In this document: positions 6,916 to 12,301 of the stretch, in pieces
Layout: the number at the start of each line of letters is the position of its first letter
Position numbering within the stretch: position 1 is the first letter of the stretch
Assembly (NCBI RefSeq): GCF_044759095.2
Contig: NZ_JBIYSM020000065.1
Location: forward strand, 1 to 14,256
Length of the DNA: 14,256 bases
Reading direction: 5' to 3'
From: JBIYSM02 sp044759095
Lineage (GTDB): Bacteria > Bacillota > Bacilli > Brevibacillales > Brevibacillaceae
Translations under genes and position numbers: made by a program
Notes under the pieces: model-generated
Databases searched by the model: none
What the model was told of the DNA's origin: nothing
The model's input: the letters and a program-made list of their open reading frames with translations, nothing else

Positions 6916-7674
6916 TTAAAAGTAATGTTTTTGAATCTCCGCCACAACCTCTTCCAGATTGCTGGCTACCTGGGGAAGGGAGTATCCGACGTAGAGCGGC
7001 GACGTCACAAAGCGCGGCACCACCTTCACGATGATTTTCTCCTCAATCTGGTAGAAGAACAGGTTGTAACTTTTGCAGCGGCGATTTACGTGGTTTAAAA
7101 TCCAATGGGTCAGGATTTGCAAATAGTCTGCCATTTGTGTCAAACGCCCGGGGTCGGAGAGAATGACGTTGTATTCAAAGAACCCGGCCCGCGGCAATGT
7201 AGACAGGTTGCATTCAACACCGGATTGCCGGTCAATCACGATGCCCTCAAAATCCGACGCCTTGACATGCTGCCGGTAGTCGTGTTGATACAGCCCGACA
7301 ATCTGCATATGAGGATGGTGAATGCTGCCGCCTGAATACGGTCCGTGGTTTTTGAAATACATGACGGAGCGAAACTCGCCGCTTTGCTCCATCTCCTGCC
7401 ATTTTTCTACGCCAAAAGAAAGCAGGGCGTACAGGTGCTCCTTGGGATAGAGGGAGAGTTCACCGTTGCAGTCGTCCGATTCGACCAGCACCGTTTGCAG
7501 CGTATCCCGCAGTACCGGATACTTGTTGCGCAGAAGCATGATCGAGCCTCTCTGATCGAGAATGTCGGACAATTCGTCCCGGTTGCAAAACGGGCAAACC
7601 GTATCACGGTTGATGATGCTCTCCGGCTTTTTACGTCCGATGCTGGTATCAAAGTGCAAATGTGTGTACGACAA
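6916..7674 (-). CDS. GalT/HIT-like protein, DUF4931 type
   Basis: This 252-residue protein carries motifs of the galactose-1-phosphate uridylyltransferase branch of the HIT superfamily. CPFC (Cys27, Cys30) is a probable zinc site, and GGSIHHPHMQ (His120-Pro-His122-Met-Gln124) is the nucleotidylyl-transfer motif, where the second His forms the nucleotidyl-enzyme in GalT. It is shorter than classical GalT (about 350 aa) and has no other galactose genes nearby, so a Leloir-pathway role is unlikely; I associate it with the DUF4931 family of Bacillota. The start is TTG at 7674, with GAAGGTGA 6 bases upstream and no ATG at a suitable place. It begins 17 bp after the HxlR gene and is almost certainly co-transcribed with it. 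The substrate is unknown. Confidence 0.82.
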   Translation of the reverse strand: MSYTHLHFDTSIGRKKPESIINRDTVCPFCNRDELSDILDQRGSIMLLRNKYPVLRDTLQTVLVESDDCNGELSLYPKEHLYALLSFGVEKWQEMEQSGEFRSVMYFKNHGPYSGGSIHHPHMQIVGLYQHDYRQHVKASDFEGIVIDRQSGVECNLSTLPRAGFFEYNVILSDPGRLTQMADYLQILTHWILNHVNRRCKSYNLFFYQIEEKIIVKVVPRFVTSPLYVGYSLPQVASNLEEVVAEIQKHYF

Positions 7675-7691
7675 CCGAAATCACCTTCCCC

Positions 7692-8000
7692 TTACAGCCA
7701 TTCGGCCCCCCATTTTTCCATCGCATCCAGCACGGGCTTAAGCGCCTTTCCTTTTTCCGTGAGGGTGTACTCAATCCGAACCGGAGTCTCTTTATATACG
7801 TGGCGCATGACGATGCCTTCCGCCTCCAATTCCTTCAGGCGCTCCGCAAGCATTCGGTCGCTCATGCTCGGGATGATTTCCGATATCTCTTTAAAGCGCT
7901 TGGCCCCCGACAGCAGCACCCGAATGATCAAGCCTGTCCAGCGCTTTCCCAACAATGCATAGGCAGATTCAAATTTGGGACACAGGGAATGATTTTCCAT
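7692..8000 (-). CDS. HxlR-family (YodB/CatR-like) redox-sensing transcriptional regulator
   Basis: This 102-residue winged-helix regulator closely resembles B. subtilis YodB in the blocks CPKFESAYALLGKRWTGLII, KRFKEI, MLAERLKELE and ETPV-IEYTLTEKGKAL. The start is ATG at 8000 with GAGG 6 bases upstream; the frame is open to a TTG at 8024, but that would lie on the ribosome binding site. The protein begins MENHSLCPKF, placing a lone cysteine at residue 7, the thiol that senses quinones and other electrophiles in CatR and (as Cys6) YodB. The C-terminal cysteines of YodB are absent, so it would be a one-cysteine, intersubunit-disulphide or S-alkylation sensor. It heads an operon with the GalT-like and NifU_N/HEAT genes and faces the pirin gene across two operator-like repeats, suggesting autoregulation and control of pirin. 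Confidence 0.92.
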   Translation of the reverse strand: MENHSLCPKFESAYALLGKRWTGLIIRVLLSGAKRFKEISEIIPSMSDRMLAERLKELEAEGIVMRHVYKETPVRIEYTLTEKGKALKPVLDAMEKWGAEWL

Positions 8001-8038
8001 CGATAACCTCATCTCCTGCAACAAATTTTTTATTATAT

Positions 8039-8055
8039 ACTTTGCAAAAGGAAGT
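8039..8055. promoter_or_regulatory. Operator-like repeat 1 for the HxlR regulator
   Basis: ACTTTGCAAAAGGAAGT has ends that form an ACTT/AAGT dyad. It matches the stronger dyad at 8070-8086 at 12 of 17 positions. The centres are 31 bp apart, about three helical turns, so both sites would face the same side of the helix. It covers the -35 (TTGCAA, 8042-8047) of a candidate plus-strand promoter for pirin. Confidence 0.5.
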
Positions 8056-8069
8056 TGAAAGGATATTAT
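8042..8069 (+). promoter_or_regulatory. Candidate promoter of the pirin transcription unit
   Basis: TTGCAA (8042-8047), a 16 bp spacer and TATTAT (8064-8069) lie about 170 bp before the pirin start. The promoter is bracketed by the two operator-like repeats. The leader contains the DoxX-like remnant, which would explain its length. Confidence 0.45.
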
Positions 8070-8093
8070 ACTTACATAAAGTAAGTTATTATC
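8065..8093 (-). promoter_or_regulatory. Candidate promoter of the hxlR operon
   Basis: A perfect TATAAT on minus (8070-8065) has a weak GATAAT (8093-8088) 17 bp upstream as -35. The dyad at 8070-8086 fills the spacer, the usual place for an autoregulatory operator. A second perfect minus TATAAT at about 8036-8031 is an alternative -10. Confidence 0.45.
8070..8086. promoter_or_regulatory. Operator-like dyad 2 for the HxlR regulator
   Basis: ACTTACATAAAGTAAGT is a perfect 6 bp inverted repeat (ACTTAC/GTAAGT) with a 5 bp spacer. HxlR-family proteins bind short dyads of this geometry; from memory, staphylococcal QsrR uses GTATA-N5-TATAC, also with a 5 bp spacer. It lies between the -10 and -35 of the hxlR promoter and just after the -10 of the candidate pirin promoter, so one bound dimer could repress both. 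Confidence 0.6.
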
Positions 8094-8124
8094 ATTTTAC
8101 CTCAAACCGTGAAAAGAAGGGAGT

Positions 8125-8193
8125 AAAAAATCCATTGCTATAGGTGCAGCCCTAATCGGCCCGGGTTCATACGCGCTCGACGCCGTTCTGTGA
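8125..8193 (+). pseudogene. C-terminal remnant of a DoxX-family (CatD-like) membrane protein gene
   Basis: The frame ending at TGA 8191-8193 encodes IAIGAALIGPGSYALDAVL (8134-8190), which looks like the last transmembrane segment and G-P-G-x-x-x-L-D tail of DoxX proteins. The frame opens only at a stop at 8110-8112 and has no ATG, GTG or TTG, although a good ribosome binding site (GAAGGGAG, 8116-8123) stands at the expected place. This fits a deletion that removed most of the gene but kept its ribosome binding site and 3' end. In B. subtilis the YodB/CatR-controlled catDE operon starts with a DoxX gene (catD), which makes this position, directly after the HxlR operators, the expected one. The match is only 19 residues, so chance similarity is possible. 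Confidence 0.5.
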
Positions 8194-8236
8194 TAAACTT
8201 ATGGGTACATTCCATCTCGCAGGAGGTCTCATAACC

Positions 8237-8938
8237 ATGATTGACGTCCGAAAAGCAGAATCTCGTTACTCCGCTGACCACGGTTGGCTGAAGAGCAACT
8301 TCAGCTTCTCCTTTGCCAACTATTACGATCCCGACAATATGAACTTTGGCCCCCTGCGCGTCTTCAATGATGACGTCGTTCAGCCGCAGACGGGCTTCGG
8401 AGCCCATCCGCACCGGGAAATGGAGATCGTCTCCGTCGTATTGAAAGGGGCCCTGCAGCACGAGGACAGTGCAGGCAACAAGGAAGTCATCCGCCCCGGT
8501 GAAATTCAACGCATGACTGCCGGTACCGGCATCGTCCATTCTGAAGTAAACCCTTCGGCCACCGAGGAAGTCAATTTCCTCCAGCTGTGGTTTGAGCCGG
8601 AAGAATACGGTTTGCCGCCTTCCTACGAGCAAAAGGCATACGACCGGGATGCAATGAAAAACCAACTGCTGCCGGTCGTATCCAAACAGTCAAATGAAAA
8701 GGTTGTCCACATTCATCAGGATCTCACGATGTATCTGTCCGATCTGGATCCCGGAAAGTCCATTCGATTTGAGCAAAAGCCCGGCCGTCGAATCTACGTG
8801 TTCGTCATAGAAGGTGAGCTCGTTTTGGACGGCGAGACCACACTTTCGAGACGCGACGCCGCCCGCATCACCGACCAGGCAAGCCTGGAACTGTCCACAA
8901 GGAAGGGCGCTGCCTTTATGTTAATTGATTTGCCTTAA
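8237..8938 (+). CDS. Pirin family protein (YhhW-like putative quercetin 2,3-dioxygenase)
   Basis: This 233-residue bicupin of the pirin family has all four metal ligands of the N-terminal cupin: His57 and His59 in GAHPHREME, and His101 and Glu103 in IVHSEVN, at the same numbers as in E. coli YhhW, which has quercetinase activity. RMTAGTGIVHSE is the family signature. The protein is cytoplasmic, with no signal peptide. The start is ATG at 8237 after AGGAGG (10-base gap); the frame is open to 8201, but that start lacks a ribosome binding site. It diverges from the YodB/CatR-like regulator and is likely repressed by it until quinones or related electrophiles appear. A role in oxidising aromatic or flavonoid compounds is inferred. 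It ends in a strong terminator at 8945-8979. Confidence 0.93.
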   Translation: MIDVRKAESRYSADHGWLKSNFSFSFANYYDPDNMNFGPLRVFNDDVVQPQTGFGAHPHREMEIVSVVLKGALQHEDSAGNKEVIRPGEIQRMTAGTGIVHSEVNPSATEEVNFLQLWFEPEEYGLPPSYEQKAYDRDAMKNQLLPVVSKQSNEKVVHIHQDLTMYLSDLDPGKSIRFEQKPGRRIYVFVIEGELVLDGETTLSRRDAARITDQASLELSTRKGAAFMLIDLP

Positions 8939-8944
8939 ATTTGT

Positions 8945-8979
8945 ACACACTCCTTGCCGGTGAGAGGCAGCGGGTGTGT
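8945..8979 (+). terminator. Rho-independent terminator after pirin
   Basis: ACACAC (8945-8950) pairs with GTGTGT (8974-8979), and TGCC/GGCA extends it inside. A run of eight T's follows (8979-8986). It begins 7 bp after the pirin stop. Confidence 0.9.
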
Positions 8980-9045
8980 TTTTTTTATGTCATTTTGTAC
9001 TTTACGATGGGATAATACAGGAGTGCGGAAAGGTGATGGTTTCCC

Positions 9046-9261
9046 GTGGAAAAATCGTTCTATTTCATCGTCAACTGGAGCGAAGCCCAGCGATACAAAG
9101 CGGAGCTCGATGAGAAGGGAATTCCTTACGCCATTCAGTCTCCGGCTGACTTGCCCGATCTGAAGGATGGCAAGCTGGCCATTGTATTTCCCTCCATCCC
9201 CAACCGTCTTTACACGCAGGTTCGCTCCCTCTTTACCTGCAACGGCCAGCCCTATCCCTAG
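9046..9261 (+). CDS. Small hypothetical protein, 71 residues
   Basis: I do not recognise this protein with confidence. The gene starts with GTG, preceded by AAAGGTGAT, an excellent match to the anti-16S sequence, 8 bases upstream, so it is probably expressed. The product has no signal peptide or membrane segment. It reads as beta-alpha-beta: SFYFIVNW, then a helix (SEAQRYKAELDEKG), then IPYAIQS, a loop, LAIVFPS and a final helix. The phrase 'residues along a helix, then G-I-P' recalls small DUF2007-like or ACT-like regulatory domains, but that is only a resemblance. It follows the pirin terminator and is likely a separate transcript; a GATAAT at 9011-9016 could be its -10, with no good -35. 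No clear T-tailed terminator follows. Confidence 0.7.
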   Translation: MEKSFYFIVNWSEAQRYKAELDEKGIPYAIQSPADLPDLKDGKLAIVFPSIPNRLYTQVRSLFTCNGQPYP

Positions 9262-9263
9262 CA

Positions 9264-9298
9264 CAGGAGAGGCACAGAGCGGACCTGAACTCTCCCTG
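9264..9298. other. Imperfect inverted repeat between convergent genes
   Basis: CAGGAGAG (9264-9271) can pair with CTCTCCCTG (9290-9298) with one bulge. It lies between the 71-residue gene and the secreted-protein gene, which converge here. It lacks a T-run, so a terminator role is doubtful. Nothing else is visible in 9262-9328. Confidence 0.25.
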
Positions 9299-9328
9299 CG
9301 AAAAGCTGGGAATCACCTTGCCTAAGAG

Positions 9329-10750
9329 TTACAACGGAAAGAACCGGTATCCTTTCACTCCTGTTTGATCCATCCATTGCTTTTTGTTCGCCATTAATTC
9401 AGCCAAATCAGGATCCATTCTTCCGTAGATCTTTACGAATAAGCTTTGGGATTCAACCAAGTCGTTATAGGTTAGAAAAGGGTAGTCCTGCAAACCCATT
9501 TTGCCATTGGGAAGGTACGCATAATGCAGGTCGTGATTTGGTTTGATCCACATGCTTTTGGTATTTTTCACTCCATAAAGCAATTTATCAGCCATTTCCT
9601 TGTAAAACTCCTGCTTCGTTTCGAGATACATCTCATAAAGGAAGTTCATCTCGTGCAGGTGGTGATTTAATGAGACATGCGTTTTTTTGTGCGGCTGTTT
9701 CCAGGAATAGTCTGCAGGTAACCATCCTTCCGACTCGCCGTAGTTCGTGTAATGATGATGATCGATATGTGCAAGCAAATAGTAGGAATATTTCTCCGCT
9801 GCCTGGTAAAAATGACGGTCCCCGTACCGTCTGTAGCCCTTTAACAACAAGGTTGCTATGTCTGTATTGAAGCGTGTATCAAAGAAGCCTGCTCCGATCC
9901 CGTAATCCTTCCAGAGCCACTCTGATCTTGGCAGGGTTTCCCAATACCCTTCCCTGTTTTGATTGGGCAGGATGGTGTCCAGCATTACCCACCCTAAATC
10001 ATCTGCTGCCCGGCTTCCTCCTGTAATGATGAACGAATGGGCTGCATAGTTGGCTGGTAAACGCCAGAACATGTTCGGCGAATAAGGGGTGTACGTTTGA
10101 GGCGATCTCACGTAATATCCATCCCATGACCATTTTGAATGTTCTTGCAGATCGATCGCCAGCCAAATGGCTTCCAAATCGGGGGTGCTGCTCCAGTCTA
10201 CAAGTGATTCTTTTGATTCCAATCCCCAGATTTCCGCAATGGAATTTTTCTTTTGGGGAAAATGGACGTGAATCTTGTAACCATCCAGTGTGCGAATCAC
10301 ATTGATCGGCAGAGGGTTTGGCTGTTGTTCAAAGGTTCCCTGCACATTTTTGATGTAAAAATTGGACGCATTTAACAGCATACTCATTTGGTTTGTTTGT
10401 AAAAATCCGCTGGGTTGGGGCAATTTCGTATCCACGGGAATGGTTGCCCATCTATTTCCCGCAGGGAGCCTTTCCACATAACGAAACGTTCCATTGCTTC
10501 CGGACAGCGGGATTGAGAACGTGTAGGGTTCACGATGATCCGAAGTAAATTCGAGACGTTTCATCCAGTAAAGATCGCCGTTTGGCAACAAAACTTTTTT
10601 TGTAAGTACCACACCCGTTTCAAACCGGTCTGTCACGACTGTCTTTATTGGCTGCTTCGACAGTGCTGATACTTGTTCGGCACTCCATACAAAAGGATAC
10701 GGTTGCAAGAGAAGCAAAAGGAAAAAAACAACAATAAGTCGTTTGCTCAT
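9329..10750 (-). CDS. Secreted protein of unknown function, probable alpha/alpha-barrel (C5-epimerase-like) C-terminal half
   Basis: This 473-residue protein has a Sec signal peptide (MSKR, then a Leu/Val/Phe core, predicted cut after VWSA at 24). The N-terminal half (about 25-230) is beta-rich. The C-terminal half (about 250-470) is rich in Trp, Tyr and His and has helix pairs of the kind found in alpha/alpha toroids, including GWLPADYSW followed by SLNHHLHEMNFLYEMYLETK. That order (a G-W-x-P-x-Y block, then S-L-N and a long helix) recalls D-glucuronyl C5-epimerase C-terminal and glycoside-hydrolase-like domains. The resemblance is by eye, so I leave the function open; a carbohydrate-active role outside the cell is the best guess. 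The ATG at 10750 follows AGGGAGG closely (4 bases). A TTGACA promoter lies at 10818-10846, so the gene is probably monocistronic. Confidence 0.75.
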   Translation of the reverse strand: MSKRLIVVFFLLLLLQPYPFVWSAEQVSALSKQPIKTVVTDRFETGVVLTKKVLLPNGDLYWMKRLEFTSDHREPYTFSIPLSGSNGTFRYVERLPAGNRWATIPVDTKLPQPSGFLQTNQMSMLLNASNFYIKNVQGTFEQQPNPLPINVIRTLDGYKIHVHFPQKKNSIAEIWGLESKESLVDWSSTPDLEAIWLAIDLQEHSKWSWDGYYVRSPQTYTPYSPNMFWRLPANYAAHSFIITGGSRAADDLGWVMLDTILPNQNREGYWETLPRSEWLWKDYGIGAGFFDTRFNTDIATLLLKGYRRYGDRHFYQAAEKYSYYLLAHIDHHHYTNYGESEGWLPADYSWKQPHKKTHVSLNHHLHEMNFLYEMYLETKQEFYKEMADKLLYGVKNTKSMWIKPNHDLHYAYLPNGKMGLQDYPFLTYNDLVESQSLFVKIYGRMDPDLAELMANKKQWMDQTGVKGYRFFPL

Positions 10751-10817
10751 GGTCCCTCCCTGTACATCCGATATTTTTTCATACTCACCTACTTAAGACG
10801 TTTGTTAGTTTTTTCCA

Positions 10818-10846
10818 GTTACATGATTTACCTATTATTTTGTCAA
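10818..10846 (-). promoter_or_regulatory. Promoter of the secreted-protein gene
   Basis: A perfect TTGACA on minus (10846-10841), a 17 bp spacer and TGTAAC (10823-10818; four of six) lie 68 bp upstream of the ATG. The -35 abuts the end of intergenic element B, so the element's tail and this promoter are fused. Confidence 0.6.
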
Positions 10847-11021
10847 TAAGAAAACCCACCCGGCATTAGCTATCCTCGACCCACTCGGCGTTAGCTATCG
10901 CTGTGCCGAGTGGGGTCCCCTTCTTCGCCGAGCGGGGGCCCGAACACTTTTCTAGCGGCTGTATGGGATGTCCAAATTTATAAATTCTTATACACTCAAA
11001 AAAGCAGGGATGCCCCTGCTT
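10845..11021 (-). repeat. Long copy (B) of the intergenic element, with nested GC hairpins
   Basis: Both ends match copy C (13893-14024). The 28 bp at 10845-10872 are identical to 13893-13920. The core with CTGTATGGGATGT (10959-10971), the AT-rich linker and the AAGCAGGG/CCCTGCTT hairpin (11002-11021) are also shared; the 38 bp from the 13-mer through the linker match at 33 positions without a gap. Copy B has an extra segment (about 10873-10925) that duplicates the stem: CCCACTCGGC pairs perfectly with GCCGAGTGGG, nested between CCCACCCGGC and GCCGAGCGGG. Strand is given as minus because the outer stem pairs by G-U wobble only in minus-strand RNA. The element fills the 274 bp spacer between two minus genes apart from the promoter at its left end. 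Confidence 0.8.
11002..11021 (-). terminator. Rho-independent terminator of the sporulation lipoprotein gene (part of element B)
   Basis: AAGCAGGG (11002-11009) pairs perfectly with CCCTGCTT (11014-11021). On minus it is followed by six T's (complement of 10998-11003). It begins 3 bp after the stop codon of the lipoprotein gene. Confidence 0.88.
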
Positions 11022-11024
11022 GGT

Positions 11025-11474
11025 TTATCCATTCATCTGTTTTTCAATTTGTTTGAGCTTTTTCTTTTGCCTGCACGCTTTTTTCTTTTTGGTGGACCAG
11101 GGAGTATTGCTTAGTTTCTGCAGTTCATTAATTAACTTCTTATCGGAAGTAACATGAATCTTTGTTTTTGGAAATTCTTCTTTTAATTTCCGAGATACTT
11201 CCTTTCGTATGGATTCCAATCGGAGGCGATTGAAGTTGCTTACCTCAATGGCGACGTCCAATTCATCGTCGATTTGCACGGCAACAGCTTGATCAATGCC
11301 TTTTACTTGTTCCGTAATCGACTTCGCTTTTTGTTCCAAATAAAAGTAGCGAACCGGAGTCGGATTGCACATCGGATCTTCTTCTGCAGACTTGGCTTTA
11401 GTCTGTGGATTGGACTGCTGGGTGCATCCGATTGCCAAAAAGAACAGAGACAGAACGAATAATGTGATACGCAA
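11025..11474 (-). CDS. YhcN/YlaJ-type sporulation lipoprotein
   Basis: This 149-residue lipoprotein has a short signal peptide (MRITLFVLSLFFLAIGC) with the lipidated Cys at residue 17. A Lys/Gln/Ser-rich linker follows, then a domain with AKSITEQVKGIDQAVAVQID-type spacing and DVAIEV, the pattern of the YhcN/YlaJ family found in spore-forming Bacillota. The last 25 residues are strongly basic and lysine-rich, which may bind the membrane, cortex or nucleic acid. The start is TTG at 11474 with GGGAGG about 8 bases upstream; no ATG is available before the signal peptide. The gene is monocistronic: a terminator follows within 3 bp. The 104 bp upstream (11475-11578) is AT-rich and I see no convincing promoter or sporulation-sigma site in it. 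Confidence 0.82.
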   Translation of the reverse strand: MRITLFVLSLFFLAIGCTQQSNPQTKAKSAEEDPMCNPTPVRYFYLEQKAKSITEQVKGIDQAVAVQIDDELDVAIEVSNFNRLRLESIRKEVSRKLKEEFPKTKIHVTSDKKLINELQKLSNTPWSTKKKKACRQKKKLKQIEKQMNG

Positions 11475-11578
11475 GCCAATACCCTCCCAACAACAAATAG
11501 CGTACCATTAGACTATCCCTGAACTTTTTTTGTATGAATGAAAAATGAAGGCAACTTTTGCAATATCAACCAAACAAA

Positions 11579-12157
11579 TCATTTGTTTATCAATATCAAC
11601 TTTCTTCTTTCCATCTTCCCTAAAGAATAAAACCTCTCTTCATGACTTGTAAACCAATCCAGTTTCACTCTTCGGTTATATTCGGCAGGCTTGTCATACA
11701 CATACTCAATATCATCCTGATCTTGTTTGTCATCAGTATAATATGGATCAAAGAAATAAACATAATCTTTATCTATTTTCACAACCAAGATATAATGATA
11801 CATTCCTTCGGTAATACAGACCGTTGTAATGCCGACACCTTTATTTATGTAATTTTTGATATTTTCATTCTTTATGAAGTTCACTTCATCTTCCATCAAG
11901 AAAGTACACGTGAAACCTAATTTTTTATCCTGACTGTAAGTATTTAGCCAGTTGGTTATCTGTCTTACAGCATCAACTGAGGTACCGCCTTTTCCTATTT
12001 CACCTTTCCGATCCGATAGATCTAATGAGTATTGGAATATATTTTGTATCATGGACGGTTCCGTCATCGTACGATCAAATAAGTAAAGGAATGCGTTTAA
12101 AAAAGTGACAGGAGCACAATCGAATTCAGAAAACTGATAAGACAATGGGATCTTCAA
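11579..12157 (-). CDS. C39-like cysteine peptidase family protein, probably horizontally acquired
   Basis: The protein has the arrangement of papain-like C39-type peptidases. Near the N-terminus, LKIPLSYQFSEFDCAPVTFLNA carries the nucleophile Cys with Gln eight residues before it. In the second half, GMYHYILVVKIDKDYVYFFDPYY supplies the catalytic His and Asp. Family members I know start right at M-K-I-P-L-x-Y-Q, so I place the start at TTG 12157 (192 residues). The frame is open to an ATG at 12271, but that start has no ribosome binding site and the extension crosses a clear terminator hairpin (12223-12252). No strong site precedes 12157 (GAAGGG is about 13 bases away), so the 5' end is uncertain and may be damaged. 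The gene is visibly more AT-rich than its neighbours. There is no transporter domain. Relatives occur in peptide natural-product clusters, but none is present here. Confidence 0.72.
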   Translation of the reverse strand: MKIPLSYQFSEFDCAPVTFLNAFLYLFDRTMTEPSMIQNIFQYSLDLSDRKGEIGKGGTSVDAVRQITNWLNTYSQDKKLGFTCTFLMEDEVNFIKNENIKNYINKGVGITTVCITEGMYHYILVVKIDKDYVYFFDPYYTDDKQDQDDIEYVYDKPAEYNRRVKLDWFTSHEERFYSLGKMERRKLILINK

Positions 12158-12222
12158 CCGAAACCACGCGCCCTTCTTAAGAATTTTTTCCCAAATAGAA
12201 TGACTCCTTCCAACAAGGAAGA

Positions 12223-12252
12223 AAGTCTCACGGATTTCCATCAGTGAGACTT
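12223..12252 (-). terminator. Rho-independent terminator of the aldehyde dehydrogenase gene
   Basis: AAGTCTCAC (minus, from 12252) pairs perfectly over 9 bp with GTGAGACTT (to 12223) around a 12-base loop, followed by TCTTCCTT. It lies 50 bp beyond the stop at 12302. Its position inside the longest open frame of the C39-like gene argues for a later start of that gene. Confidence 0.72.
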
Positions 12253-12301
12253 GAATATAAAGTTGGCTCATGGATTGTCGTACAAGTAAACTATTTTCTT
12301 G

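Noticed and set aside
7345..7962. 205-codon plus frame opposite the GalT-like and HxlR genes
   Set aside because: Antisense of two well-supported minus genes.
10851..11021. CRISPR array or REP/RAYT system as an explanation for the repeats
   Set aside because: Copies are single and widely spaced, not a regular array with spacers. I see no GTAG-type tetranucleotide at the stem base and no RAYT transposase in the window.
11475..11578. Promoter or small gene in the spacer before the sporulation lipoprotein
   Set aside because: AT-rich sequence with several half-matches, but no -35/-10 pair at a proper distance and no frame with a ribosome binding site.
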